Shown here: positions 42,641 to 52,322 of the stretch, piece by piece
Position numbering within the stretch: the first letter of the stretch is position 1
How the letters are laid out: each line of letters starts with the position of its first letter
DNA from: Caldifarciminota bacterium
Lineage (GTDB): Bacteria; Hydrothermota; UBA3072
Assembly: GCA_016930175.1 (NCBI GenBank)
Contig: JAFGHJ010000004.1
Location: 1 to 64,000 of the forward strand
Reading direction: 5' to 3'
DNA: 64,000 bases
The notes under the pieces: generated by a model
Databases searched by the model: none
What the model was told of the DNA's origin: nothing
Seen by the model: the letters and a program-made list of their open reading frames with translations, nothing else
Program-made: the position numbers and the translations under genes

Positions 42641-45600
42641 TTATTCTACGTAGAAGCCGCGGACTGAGTTCATTCCCGCAGTAATTTCTATTTCACCGCA
42701 AATGACCCATAGTACGCATCCTCTAAGACCAAAAGTGCCTTCGAAACCCATCGGGTGTCCAAAGTACATTTCTAACTCTCCCCAGGCTGATGCGGAAACA
42801 AGGCCCCAGAGTATTTCTCCGTATATGTAAACACCGACTACACCAACTACATAAAAGCCGGCGTTTTCAGTCGCACTGCCGTCACTATTATTGTAGCTTC
42901 CGCCCACAAAGGCTCCGACACCAGCATATATCTCGACACCGCCTTCTATTATTCCGGCGACTCCCACAGATATTTCTACATCTCCAAAAATGTAAACGCC
43001 TGTGACAGGGTCGGCTATATTAGCCATATTAATACCAAACCGTCGGCTTCCGCTGCTTCCCTCTCTAATAACCCATACTTGATCCTTAGGAGCGTTGAGA
43101 CCGATAAATAGACCTCCGGAAAGACCGGCTCCTAAGGTTATGCTGCATATATCAACTGCCAATCTTCCCTGTATATAATTTGCGGTTGGGCTAAAGAACC
43201 AGTTAGCCTGCCCATCCGCAGAGATATCCACACCTATGGCGCTCAAATCAAAAGCTCCTTTTATTTCCCCTTCTACGCTTCCGGCAGCGCGGTCTGTTTT
43301 AAGGAATACGCTTCCTGTCATTTCAAGATCAGTGCCAAAGACATAAAGATACATCATGCCGTCAGCGGCAAAGCTTGATATAGTCGGGGTAATAGCCATC
43401 TTCACCTCTATCCCCACTCCGGCTTTAGGAACGAGTAAGTCAAAACCGCCTCCGACAGTCGATTCGAGCCTGCCTCCGATTGCGATTCGCTCGAGTTCGT
43501 CCCCTTTGATGACCGCACATCCCCAGATTTCACCTAAACTGGCTAATTCTACATGTAAGAGAGACACATCCAGTACGCTGGTCTCTAAAACACAGATTTT
43601 TATATACAAACTATCAAGTTCTATTTCGGCATTAACTGGAGCTGAATGACCACTAGTTGAAAAGAAGTCAAAGTCGACTTCCCCTGTACCTATAAATCCG
43701 TTCTGGTCAGTCGCATCATAACCAATCTTATCAAAATCCATATCCGCAGTACCGGAGCCCCAGTTTCTGAACAGAGCGAATGCCGCCGGATCTATTTTAA
43801 CGAGACGTCCGTAGAAAGGAACGCCGTGTTCAGTATGTTTTGCATCGTGTATGGTAATAAAATTGTCCGGTTCTCCGAAGAAATTAAAGTGAATGCCGCA
43901 TCGAACCACAAGCTCTCCCGGTTTTGACGCAACATATGGTGAGAGTGCAGCGGAATCCAGTGTAATCGGGAATCCATCGAATTTCTGATGAGCCGCGTTG
44001 TGGTTGAAATAAAATTCTCCCAGATTCCCGTCGGCTAACATTTCTCCCCAGAGTATGTTGAATCCTTTGCTGAAATGTACCGGTTCGTGAATATCGGCAT
44101 TTGTGTAGAGAATTTCTCCTATCCTAACACTTATAACTCCTCTTTCTGAAGTTAATCCAACTCCCCAGTATTCGAGAGTAAGTGTATCGTCGGGGAAGAA
44201 AGCGTTTCCACCGGCGAAACTGGCGGTAGAAGTAACTCCGACTTCTCTGAATGGAGGTTTTATGTTTGAAGGATAGGGAATTTGAAATTGTCCTCTTAAA
44301 TCGGTATTAAAAGAGGAATTACCAACGAACCAGAACTTCATGAATTTTAAAGATGTACTATCACTTTCATCGTGAATGAATGTCGTATTGAAAGAGCTGG
44401 TAGCCAAATATCCTGGTTTCCCTGGTTTCCCGATATGAACGTTCATATCGGGAGTTTCTACATCCGAAGATAAAAATCCTCTCATTCCCTGCATTTCCAG
44501 ATTGAACCAGCCCTGGTTTTTCCGTGGTTTTTCAGTTCCATGGGTTTGTTTTGGCGTCCCGCAGCTTGCCATTTCCCCAAATTTTAAAGGATTGTTTGCG
44601 TCTCCTGAATAAACAGTCAAAATGTCATTTTCTCTATTAAGACACGGCACGACTAAACCTATCAAGGTGTCCACTGCTACATATCTGAAGGTGTCTCCCT
44701 TTACAACCGTATGATAAGCATAGGGTTTTGAGGGAAACTTAACGAATGTATATGAGGCATTTAATCCGAACCCGCCCCACTTCATTTCGTCTGTTATGTC
44801 GACAGCAGCGTGTAAATCCAGAAGTGAATCCACAAGAAGCGAGTCGTAAGCCGCCCTAACAGGTTGTCCTGCGGGATCAAGGACTCCATTACTGTCGGAA
44901 GGAAGTACTATATATCCGTTTGCAAATTTTCCTTTCTTTACTTTGCACTTCTCAATCTCTAGCTGTCCATTTGTCAAGTTAATTTCGAACCCCATTGGAA
45001 TTAAAGAATGAAATTTCCACGGGTTGGCAAGCTGTAATGTAGCGTTAAAACCGGTTGTAGAAAGTACGCCGTTATTGAAGAAGTATTTACCGTAAAGGTA
45101 ACCCGTATTACAGGTATCCATGCCTGGCTGTTCTACAGTTTCGCCTCTATTCATTTTTATTTCTACCTTAGCGGGAGTAATCGTTCTGCTTAAATCAACC
45201 AGAACTTCTTTCTTGGACATGATAATAATTCCGGTTTCCCCTATCCTGTAAGGACCTCTATCTGCTACTGTGAGTTCTTTGTGAATATCGGGAAGAGGTG
45301 AAAGCCTGGAAATGAAAGGTCCAAGTTCGGCTGGTTCGCAGCCTGTAGTATCATAAAGACATCTAAGTCCGACTCCAACATATCCGCTTGCTGAATCCGG
45401 CCACATGTGTATATCGTGCACTAAAACGTGGTAACCTTCGACCGGAACAAGTAGGGGAGAAGAAAAACTTTCCTGGATTTCTCCGGAGGTAACATATGCA
45501 GTGTCTTCACCGGCTGTCCAGTTCACCTGCAAGTTCTGGAAATCGACATCGAATTTAATCTCTATATAAACATACATCGGGCCGCCAAAGTGTGGCGGAG

Positions 45601-46522
45601 GTCCTTTCTTTAAGAAATAAGATTCACCGCTTCCGGAGAGCGAATCAACCGAAGACGAAGTATACGATATGTTCTTTATCACAAAATCACCTATTTTTAT
45701 ATAGGAAGGTGTTAAGAAAGGTTTAATTCCTTCAATAATTCCGGGTTTTAGTTCCCATATTTCACTCATACCCCTGTTCGTGCCGAGGGGAAAACCCCCA
45801 TCATAAAAAGACTGAACCTGCCAGGCGTAGTTTTTATCGGGGTCTAAATCTTTCGCTTTCAGAGGATACGGAAAACTTGTCCTGGTAATTCTGTCTTCTT
45901 CATACCAGGGAGGATTTGACCTCATTGCTTCTTCTTTTGTCTGCCCTTTGTAGACCTCGACTATTTTGAATTTGTAAAAAACTCTTTCGCCTGCCGGCAA
46001 CGGAGCGGGTTTAGTCCAGGTAAAAACAGGTCGTTTAACTTCTGTGCCTTTGCCTGCCTTTGGAGAAATTAATCGCGGAGGGCCAGCAGGGCGAACCTCT
46101 ATGTGTATACATTGTTTTGCAAGTTCTTGGCCTGTGGACGCATCCATTAAAGACAAACAAACATCATAACTGCCTGCCGGAACAGAGCCTGTTCTAAGTA
46201 TGAGCTCTTTGTCTTCCTCTGCGTACCATTCATCTCTTACGTCTCTTATATCTCTTGAGGTTATTCGTTTCTTTCCCGGAGGGGATTCAAATTCATTTGA
46301 ATTAGCTCTAAATAGCGGTCCTTTTCTGGCTTCGTCAATTTCCCCGTGGAAATAGACCATACGAGGTTCACGCGTGTTATTTGTTACATCGACTTTCCAG
46401 AGGTCTTCTACCCTTAATTGATTTGGCGGTGGTGGATAAATTCGTAACGTAAACTGGGCTCGGGCTGGGAGGCTTAAGAGAACAAGAAACAAAATAAAAA
46501 GCACAACACTCCGACACTTCAT
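42641..46522 (-). CDS. very large exported protein of unknown function
   Basis: This 1293-aa protein has a signal peptide (VVLFILFLVLLSLPARAQ). The first ~280 residues hold two Ig/FN3-like domains, including an FN3-like module (PVFTWTKPAP to YAWQVQSFYDGG) of a type common in Bacteroidota surface proteins. A long all-beta region follows. The C-terminal third is rich in Gly and Val with repeated VGVYIYGEI-like strands that could be a beta-helix or barrel. It is the first gene of the five-gene operon and has AAGGAGG and a consensus promoter. No named family is recognised. Confidence 0.75.
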   Translation of the reverse strand: MKCRSVVLFILFLVLLSLPARAQFTLRIYPPPPNQLRVEDLWKVDVTNNTREPRMVYFHGEIDEARKGPLFRANSNEFESPPGKKRITSRDIRDVRDEWYAEEDKELILRTGSVPAGSYDVCLSLMDASTGQELAKQCIHIEVRPAGPPRLISPKAGKGTEVKRPVFTWTKPAPLPAGERVFYKFKIVEVYKGQTKEEAMRSNPPWYEEDRITRTSFPYPLKAKDLDPDKNYAWQVQSFYDGGFPLGTNRGMSEIWELKPGIIEGIKPFLTPSYIKIGDFVIKNISYTSSSVDSLSGSGESYFLKKGPPPHFGGPMYVYIEIKFDVDFQNLQVNWTAGEDTAYVTSGEIQESFSSPLLVPVEGYHVLVHDIHMWPDSASGYVGVGLRCLYDTTGCEPAELGPFISRLSPLPDIHKELTVADRGPYRIGETGIIIMSKKEVLVDLSRTITPAKVEIKMNRGETVEQPGMDTCNTGYLYGKYFFNNGVLSTTGFNATLQLANPWKFHSLIPMGFEINLTNGQLEIEKCKVKKGKFANGYIVLPSDSNGVLDPAGQPVRAAYDSLLVDSLLDLHAAVDITDEMKWGGFGLNASYTFVKFPSKPYAYHTVVKGDTFRYVAVDTLIGLVVPCLNRENDILTVYSGDANNPLKFGEMASCGTPKQTHGTEKPRKNQGWFNLEMQGMRGFLSSDVETPDMNVHIGKPGKPGYLATSSFNTTFIHDESDSTSLKFMKFWFVGNSSFNTDLRGQFQIPYPSNIKPPFREVGVTSTASFAGGNAFFPDDTLTLEYWGVGLTSERGVISVRIGEILYTNADIHEPVHFSKGFNILWGEMLADGNLGEFYFNHNAAHQKFDGFPITLDSAALSPYVASKPGELVVRCGIHFNFFGEPDNFITIHDAKHTEHGVPFYGRLVKIDPAAFALFRNWGSGTADMDFDKIGYDATDQNGFIGTGEVDFDFFSTSGHSAPVNAEIELDSLYIKICVLETSVLDVSLLHVELASLGEIWGCAVIKGDELERIAIGGRLESTVGGGFDLLVPKAGVGIEVKMAITPTISSFAADGMMYLYVFGTDLEMTGSVFLKTDRAAGSVEGEIKGAFDLSAIGVDISADGQANWFFSPTANYIQGRLAVDICSITLGAGLSGGLFIGLNAPKDQVWVIREGSSGSRRFGINMANIADPVTGVYIFGDVEISVGVAGIIEGGVEIYAGVGAFVGGSYNNSDGSATENAGFYVVGVVGVYIYGEILWGLVSASAWGELEMYFGHPMGFEGTFGLRGCVLWVICGEIEITAGMNSVRGFYVE

Positions 46523-46604
46523 AATCCCTCCTTATACAAAATTATAAAGTTAATAAAAAATTAAATATTTACTGTAAAATCTTTAAAGCAAAACCTTAAT
46601 AGAC

Positions 46605-46633
46605 ATACTACCCATTTTTATACCTTTTGTCAA
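46605..46633 (-). promoter_or_regulatory. promoter of the exported-protein operon
   Basis: On the minus strand, TTGACA (46628-46633) and TAGTAT (46605-46610) are 17 nt apart. The leader is ~75 nt and ends with AAGGAGGG before the ATG at 46522. Confidence 0.75.
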
Positions 46634-46717
46634 GAATGAAAATTGTTGAATTTTTAATTAATAATGGTCAATAAAAGTATTAGAATTTGCTTTTGGAATT
46701 TGGGGTTAAGCTGGAAA

Positions 46718-46747
46718 GTCAACAGCCGTCTGCAGACGGCTGTTGAC
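46718..46747. repeat. perfect 30-bp palindrome
   Basis: GTCAACAGCCGTCTG and its exact reverse complement abut with no spacer. It lies ~40 nt after the stop of the upstream minus-strand gene and ~85 nt before the promoter of the next operon. No T-run follows on either strand, so it is not a standard terminator; a protein-binding dyad or RNA hairpin stop are both possible. Confidence 0.9.
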
Positions 46748-46787
46748 AATAAAAAGTTAGTTCGTTAATGTATTAATTCTATGGTTT

Positions 46788-49067
46788 TTATTCAAATAGT
46801 ACACATTTTTTGCAATCTGAATCTTTTCCTGCTTTGAGATTCAAAAAGTAAATACCCGAAGGTAAGGAAGGTTTTATTTCTAAGGTATGTTCTCCGGCAT
46901 TCTGGCTTTTATTAGAAAGGAATTCTTCTACACATCGTCCGCTTATATCGAACATAGATAGAGTAACAGGAATACTTTCGGATATGGTATATTTTACTAC
47001 TAAAGACTTCGAAAAAACAGAAGAAGATATTTTTAACCCTTTGAAGGAAGGTATTTGGACTTCAATCCCTGCTGGTTCCCAACAGTCCTCGGGCATCATA
47101 GTCAGATAAATTCCGCTTTCTATACCATAATCATTTAAAGCGGTTATTGCATAATAGTAATCAACACCTTCTAAAACAAATGAATCAATATAACTCGATT
47201 CAAGAGGGCCTATGCTATCTAGAAGAACCCAGTCACCGATTGCGCTATCTCCTGCAGGCCAGTAATCTGTTGCGCCTATAGCTCTGTATATTTTAAATCC
47301 TGCAAGATCGGAAGGCTGGTACCCCGGTTCGTATTCCCAGCTAAGATGGATTTTATTCGTTCCAGAATCGATTCTAAAAACCGAAGGAGGAGGAGAAGAA
47401 GCGGGAATATTATAATTCGTATTGAAGTTACGCTGTGCCGCCATACCGTTCGCGAAAAGAGAATCCCTACCTGTTGATATCACATAATCTGTTGCAATTT
47501 CGTTTAATCCGCCCCCCAGATAAACCTGGTCTCCGTATAATCTAGCTACAGGGTCTCTTTTCTCGTATTCTTCTCGAATGTCGGCTGAATCCATACCGGC
47601 GAGCCATTCGTAATTACGGGCATTATTATCAGCCCCCATATCGCTGAGAACGTAGGTTGTTTTTCTGCTCACTGAACCAGCTACAACCGCATAAACGAAT
47701 CTTAAAGTGTCTCCGTATTCCATATCATAAGGTCCTACAGAAAATTTAGGATTGGCAGAGAAGGGATAATAATCCCAGTCTCTGGGGAAAATCTTTCCAC
47801 GGTACAAGCTCAACTCTCCCATTCTATCCTGGGGTTGGTCGTAATAAGTAGGTGCGCCTGTGGATGTTGTGTCGTATATGTCATACATGACACTCATATC
47901 GTAAACATTCAAGCATTCCGATATTGTGGTATCATCATAGCCATGTATTCCCATCCTCATACACCTGTATGATTTTCGGTGGTCAGCAGTATCAACAAGG
48001 TCTTCCATATCATTTAAAATACCAGTAAGATCTTCTATTGTGCTGTGCATGCTTGGTTGGGCAGGGTCGTTACTTGCGGCGACATCCACAATCGGATAAC
48101 TTTGCGGAACATCGTTGTTTTTTGGCGCAAATAAAATCGCGTGTCCGGTCCAGCAGCATCCATCCTCGAGGTCCAGGTCTCCTCCCCAATCTTTCTCGCA
48201 CCTGTCACCGTAAGAATCATGAGTAAAATCTGATTTTCTTGCGAGAGCAACATAACTCATCCGAAGAGAATCATCATCCTGGGGATAGCTAAGTCTCGTA
48301 TCATGGTCTACGGTTACTCCAGCCCAGCTACCAAAGGGATAAAGCCCTGAGTTTGGCATTGCCTGGTAGTGTTTCATAATAATCACAGATTCCAAATTTT
48401 GTCCCGGAAGCTCGATATCGTCATCTATATCAGTGTTCCCGGTATTTACAAATGTCAAGTCCCATACCACATAGTCATCATGGCCTTTTTGGCTCCAGGC
48501 AAGATTTCTCTGGTAAACGTCCATACCGTTCGAAAGCCTGTAGTGGCATTCAACCATCATATCTGCAGTTCCCCATATTTTCTCAGGAGCTATCTCGTCT
48601 CCCGGTGAACCAAATGGTGGTTCGCAATGCTTTCCGTTAACTATTATTTCGGGTGGGGGATATCTAAAGTATCTATGAATAGTATATCCCTCTCCATCAG
48701 GAATCGTAAATTGATAAGGATTATTACTAAGAGTTGAGGAATCGGCACAATGTCCTGTGACATGATATGGCCAGACATTGTCGAGCGTATCCGTCCAGTT
48801 TTGGCTTCCCACATAAGTGCCGGCGTTTCTAAGAATTCCTCCTGGCCAGCTTGTCACCTGATTTGTATCCCACTCCACGGTATAGGTGCCCCTGCAGTAG
48901 GTGGCATAACCAAGGCCATACAGATTGCTACTACTTTCTATCCCATCTTCGAAAATTTTTGCCTGCAGTTTTCCTACATCAATCCTTCTCATTTCTTGAG
49001 CATATGCAACACTAATGATACACAAAGTAATGAGCAACAACACCAGCTTACTGATTTTACTTTTCAT
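46788..49067 (-). CDS. secreted protein with FN3-like and C-terminal sorting-like domains
   Basis: This 759-aa protein has a signal peptide (KLVLLLITLCIISVAYAQ). A large N-terminal beta-rich region holds WDLTFVNTGNTDIDDDIELP. An FN3-like module lies near 570-660 (IHLSWEYEPG, LAGFKIYRAIG). The last ~75 residues (VTLSMFDISGRCVEEF to LPSGIYFLNLKAG) form a Por-type sorting domain. I chose the ATG at 49067 because AAAGGAGGT lies just upstream; the frame extends 9 codons further without support. It is monocistronic, with a strong promoter. The substrate is unknown. Confidence 0.82.
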   Translation of the reverse strand: MKSKISKLVLLLITLCIISVAYAQEMRRIDVGKLQAKIFEDGIESSSNLYGLGYATYCRGTYTVEWDTNQVTSWPGGILRNAGTYVGSQNWTDTLDNVWPYHVTGHCADSSTLSNNPYQFTIPDGEGYTIHRYFRYPPPEIIVNGKHCEPPFGSPGDEIAPEKIWGTADMMVECHYRLSNGMDVYQRNLAWSQKGHDDYVVWDLTFVNTGNTDIDDDIELPGQNLESVIIMKHYQAMPNSGLYPFGSWAGVTVDHDTRLSYPQDDDSLRMSYVALARKSDFTHDSYGDRCEKDWGGDLDLEDGCCWTGHAILFAPKNNDVPQSYPIVDVAASNDPAQPSMHSTIEDLTGILNDMEDLVDTADHRKSYRCMRMGIHGYDDTTISECLNVYDMSVMYDIYDTTSTGAPTYYDQPQDRMGELSLYRGKIFPRDWDYYPFSANPKFSVGPYDMEYGDTLRFVYAVVAGSVSRKTTYVLSDMGADNNARNYEWLAGMDSADIREEYEKRDPVARLYGDQVYLGGGLNEIATDYVISTGRDSLFANGMAAQRNFNTNYNIPASSPPPSVFRIDSGTNKIHLSWEYEPGYQPSDLAGFKIYRAIGATDYWPAGDSAIGDWVLLDSIGPLESSYIDSFVLEGVDYYYAITALNDYGIESGIYLTMMPEDCWEPAGIEVQIPSFKGLKISSSVFSKSLVVKYTISESIPVTLSMFDISGRCVEEFLSNKSQNAGEHTLEIKPSLPSGIYFLNLKAGKDSDCKKCVLFE

Positions 49068-49156
49068 TATTACCTCCTTTGTAATATAGAACAAGTTATA
49101 TTTACGTTTTCTCTTTTGGCGACCATTCTAAATCAGAGTACTTTGTTTATTAAAGC

Positions 49157-49184
49157 ATTATATTTATTTTTTTGATTTTGTCAA
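49157..49184 (-). promoter_or_regulatory. promoter of the 759-aa secreted protein gene
   Basis: On the minus strand, TTGACA (49179-49184) and TATAAT (49157-49162) are 16 nt apart. The leader is ~80 nt and carries a Shine-Dalgarno sequence, like that of the neighbouring exported-protein operon. Confidence 0.8.
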
Positions 49185-49443
49185 CCCCTTTTATTTTTTT
49201 AGTAATTTTTTTTGCTATGTTATAATCTTAAGCGCCGCTTTTGGTCTATTGCAATAAATGTTTCCTTTGTGTAAAGGCAAATTTTGTATCTATATTTAAT
49301 GTTTTTAAATTCCGAAAGAGCAATAAAGCATGTTTTTGTCTTTATATTTCTGTATTTTTGTTTGATGTTAATTTAGGATTATGGGTTAGGTTTTAAGTAA
49401 TAAAAAATTTGTGGTAATCTTATTTAATCTGATGGTTGATAAC
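49185..49443. other. intergenic stretch without a gene
   Basis: This is an AT-rich divergent gap between the secreted-protein and ftsK promoters. The only pattern I see is a TTTAGGATTATGGGTTAGG-type micro-array word near 49372-49400. No RNA gene or ORF is supported. Confidence 0.5.
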
Positions 49444-49471
49444 TTGACAGACTAAACCAGAGATGTATTAT
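49444..49471 (+). promoter_or_regulatory. promoter of ftsK (leaderless)
   Basis: TTGACA (49444-49449) and TATTAT (49466-49471) are 16 nt apart. The expected start (~49478) coincides with an in-frame ATG at 49478. Confidence 0.75.
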
Positions 49472-49477
49472 TCAAAT

Positions 49478-51799
49478 ATGAAGATACTGAATTTTTTGAT
49501 TATAGCGTCCCTTGGAGGACTAATAATAAGATCTCTTATTGTTACCGTAAAGGACATGGAGGTGAGAAAAAAGATGGTAATGAACGGGATAATAATTCTC
49601 TTTATATCCGTTCTTATTTTATTATCGCTTTTTTCGTATTCTCCAAGAGAAGATTTAGCCGAAAATTTTGGTGGGATTGTAGGTGCTGTAATATCGAGAA
49701 GCATGTTCGAAACTTTTGGGATTCTTTCCTATTTTCTGCCTATAATATTTGTTATTGCTGCTATTGCTCTTTTTGCAGATAAAGTTAAATACATATTCTA
49801 CCGCATCGGCGGTTTATTTCTCTGGTTATTTTTTATATCTATTACGATTGTGTCTTTAAATCGAGGGCTCCCTGACGAGAAAAAAGGAGAAATCGGAAAA
49901 GTAATAGGTTCTATTCTTATATCGAAGTTAAGCTTCGGCGGAAGTATAACATTGGTTTCTTTTCTGGTACTATTAATTCTTTATGTATACCTGCAGCCTT
50001 CTCCGAAGAAAGTAAATATTAAACCTTTTATCGGTAAACTTAAAAGCCTTTTACCTGAAAAGAAAGAAAGGATTACTATAGTAGAATCCCCGGAGCGTGG
50101 CACTCGAAAATTCGGAAGAATAAGAGAAATAAGGAAAGAGAAAAGAAAAGAAGTAAAAGAAGAAATAAAAGAAGAAAAAATCCAGAAGGTTGATTTATCC
50201 CAAAAGAGTACCGATTCATTCAGAAAAGACTTTCTTGATGCGCTTAAAGACCCGGTTCCAGTCGAATGGATGTCTACGGAAACCATAAATGATTATAAAA
50301 GTATAATAGAGAGTAAATTAGCAAGTTTCGGTATAACGGGAAACATAACAGGAGTTTTGAGAGGACCGGTGGTTAGCCGGTTCGAATTCAAACCCGACCT
50401 TGGGATAAAATTATCGAAGATATCAAACCTCGCCAACGACCTGGCACTGGCACTTCATGCGGAGAAAATAAGAATTATAGCTCCCATACCCGGCAAAGGA
50501 GTTGTTGGTATAGAAGTACCAAATAAGAATAGGGAGACCGTATTTTTAAAAGATCTTTTAGTTAATGAATCTTTCCGGAATAACAGTTCTATAACTTATG
50601 TGCCCATAGGTAAAAATATAACCGGGAATCCTTTCTATTATTCTATTTCTTTGATGCCTCATATTCTTATCGCCGGAGCTACAGGCTCAGGTAAATCTGT
50701 TTTTATAAACGCTGTAATAACTTCCCTGTTGTACAAGACGACGCCCAAGGAAATGCGTTTTATAATGATAGATCCGAAGAGAATAGAACTTTCGGTGTAT
50801 AACGGAATACCTCACTTAATTAGAGGCGTTATAAGCGATCAGTCTACAGCGTTGCAGTACCTACTTAAAAGTCTTGAATGTATGGAACAAAGGTATAAAG
50901 AATTTGCTCGTGTGGGTGTGAGAAATATTCAGGGGTATAACAGTAAAATAAAGGATAAAAAACCATATATCTTTATAATTATAGATGAACTTGCGGATTT
51001 GATGATGCGAAGCGGAAAAGATGTAGAGAATGCGGTAATAAGGCTTGCCCAGATGAGCAGAGCAGTGGGTATACATCTAATATTGGCTACCCAGAGACCT
51101 TCGGTAGATGTAATAACGGGGTTAATAAAAGCTAACTTTCCTGCAAGAGTTGCTTTCCAGGTTGCTTCCGGTCACGATTCCAAAACAATTCTGGACTCGA
51201 AAGGTGCCGAAAAGCTTCTTGGTAACGGCGATATGCTTTTTGTCCCCCCGGATGAAGGTGTAGCTAAGAGACTACACGGACCTTTTATAACCGTAGAAGA
51301 AGCGAAAAAAATAGTTGCAATGATAGGGCTCAATCATTTAAAAAGTCTGCTGAAAAGTCATTTTAAAAATCCGGATGAAATATGCGCATTAGCAGAAGAG
51401 GAAGATGTTCTTGATGTGCTTGCAGACAGAACCCTGCCCGGAGCGGCAGAGCGGATAGAACAGTTTAGTAAATTGCTCGATATCCGTCTTGGTATAGATG
51501 AGAACGCATTCACGGAATTTGTTGATAAGCTGGATTATTATCCTCCTACGGAGGAAATTGAGGAATTTCTTTCGATAGAGGAAGGTTCCGAGGAAATAGG
51601 AGAGCTTGACGAACTTTACAGTGAAGCAAAAGAAATTATAATCGATCAGCAGACAGCTTCAGTATCCCTTTTGCAGCGTAAATTGAAAATCGGGTACGCA
51701 CGCGCGGGAAGATTAATCGACCAGCTGGAAAAAACAGGCGTTGTGGGTAAATTCAAAGGGTCTAAGCCAAGAGAAGTTTTAATGAAAAGGGAGAGATAG
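49478..51799 (+). CDS. ftsK: DNA translocase FtsK/SpoIIIE
   Basis: This 773-aa septal DNA pump has N-terminal TM segments, a basic linker rich in Glu/Lys (~200-255), the motor domain with Walker A GATGSGKSV and Walker B IFIIIDELADL, and a C-terminal winged-helix gamma domain (VSLLQRKLKIGYARAGRLID). I chose 49478 because the promoter puts transcript +1 there. The alternative ATG at 49574 has a strong GGAGGTGA and would give 741 aa without the first hydrophobic segment. An in-frame ATG at 49463 lies inside the promoter and is unlikely. lolA follows, as in E. coli. Confidence 0.92.
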   Translation: MKILNFLIIASLGGLIIRSLIVTVKDMEVRKKMVMNGIIILFISVLILLSLFSYSPREDLAENFGGIVGAVISRSMFETFGILSYFLPIIFVIAAIALFADKVKYIFYRIGGLFLWLFFISITIVSLNRGLPDEKKGEIGKVIGSILISKLSFGGSITLVSFLVLLILYVYLQPSPKKVNIKPFIGKLKSLLPEKKERITIVESPERGTRKFGRIREIRKEKRKEVKEEIKEEKIQKVDLSQKSTDSFRKDFLDALKDPVPVEWMSTETINDYKSIIESKLASFGITGNITGVLRGPVVSRFEFKPDLGIKLSKISNLANDLALALHAEKIRIIAPIPGKGVVGIEVPNKNRETVFLKDLLVNESFRNNSSITYVPIGKNITGNPFYYSISLMPHILIAGATGSGKSVFINAVITSLLYKTTPKEMRFIMIDPKRIELSVYNGIPHLIRGVISDQSTALQYLLKSLECMEQRYKEFARVGVRNIQGYNSKIKDKKPYIFIIIDELADLMMRSGKDVENAVIRLAQMSRAVGIHLILATQRPSVDVITGLIKANFPARVAFQVASGHDSKTILDSKGAEKLLGNGDMLFVPPDEGVAKRLHGPFITVEEAKKIVAMIGLNHLKSLLKSHFKNPDEICALAEEEDVLDVLADRTLPGAAERIEQFSKLLDIRLGIDENAFTEFVDKLDYYPPTEEIEEFLSIEEGSEEIGELDELYSEAKEIIIDQQTASVSLLQRKLKIGYARAGRLIDQLEKTGVVGKFKGSKPREVLMKRER

Positions 51800-51800
51800 A

Positions 51801-52316
51801 ATGATATTTTTATTAATTTTTATTTCTTCGATTTTGACGGAAGTTTCGGAAAAGCTCAAAGCGGTAAATTCCCTTGAATGTGAATTTTCGGAGGTTCTTC
51901 TTTTCGGGGGAGATACATTAAATTTTACTGGCGTCGTTTACGCATTGAGAGACAGAGCTAGAATAGACGTTTATGAACCTGAAAGAGAGATTATGATTTT
52001 TGAAGGTGATTCTATTTTCGTCTGGAGAGAACAGACCGGTCAAATTTATCGCAGGGTAACTCCGATGATTTTTTACGGTGTTTTGTTTTCGCCCGCCGCC
52101 AATTACAAAGTAGATTCGACAAGCTCAAACTGGATACACCTTTCGCCCTTAAAAGCGGAGCTCGGTTATCCTATTTCTGTAAGGCTCAATAAAAATCTAC
52201 TGCCGGAGAAAATGCGCTTTGTTCAGGAATCGGGAATGGGCATATTCACTTTTAAGTCGTACAAGCTTAATAATATATATCCTGAGAATTTGTTTTCCTT
52301 AGATTCCCTAAGGTAA
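51801..52316 (+). CDS. lolA: outer-membrane lipoprotein carrier protein LolA
   Basis: This 171-aa periplasmic protein has a short signal peptide (IFLLIFISSILTE). The LolA-type beta fold reads VNSLECEFSEVLLFGGD, VYALRDRARIDVYEPEREIMIFEGDSIFVW and YPISVRLNKNLLPEKM. It ferries lipoproteins from the LolCDE complex to the outer membrane. The ATG starts immediately after the ftsK stop, with GGGAGAG upstream. The ftsK-lolA order matches that of Gammaproteobacteria. A lipoprotein that could be a client is encoded at 59.0-59.4 kb. Confidence 0.87.
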   Translation: MIFLLIFISSILTEVSEKLKAVNSLECEFSEVLLFGGDTLNFTGVVYALRDRARIDVYEPEREIMIFEGDSIFVWREQTGQIYRRVTPMIFYGVLFSPAANYKVDSTSSNWIHLSPLKAELGYPISVRLNKNLLPEKMRFVQESGMGIFTFKSYKLNNIYPENLFSLDSLR

Positions 52317-52322
52317 TTCATA

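Noticed and set aside
46740-46775. TTGACA at the end of the 30-bp palindrome as a plus-strand promoter
   Set aside because: The downstream sequence has no good -10 box and no plus-strand gene follows.
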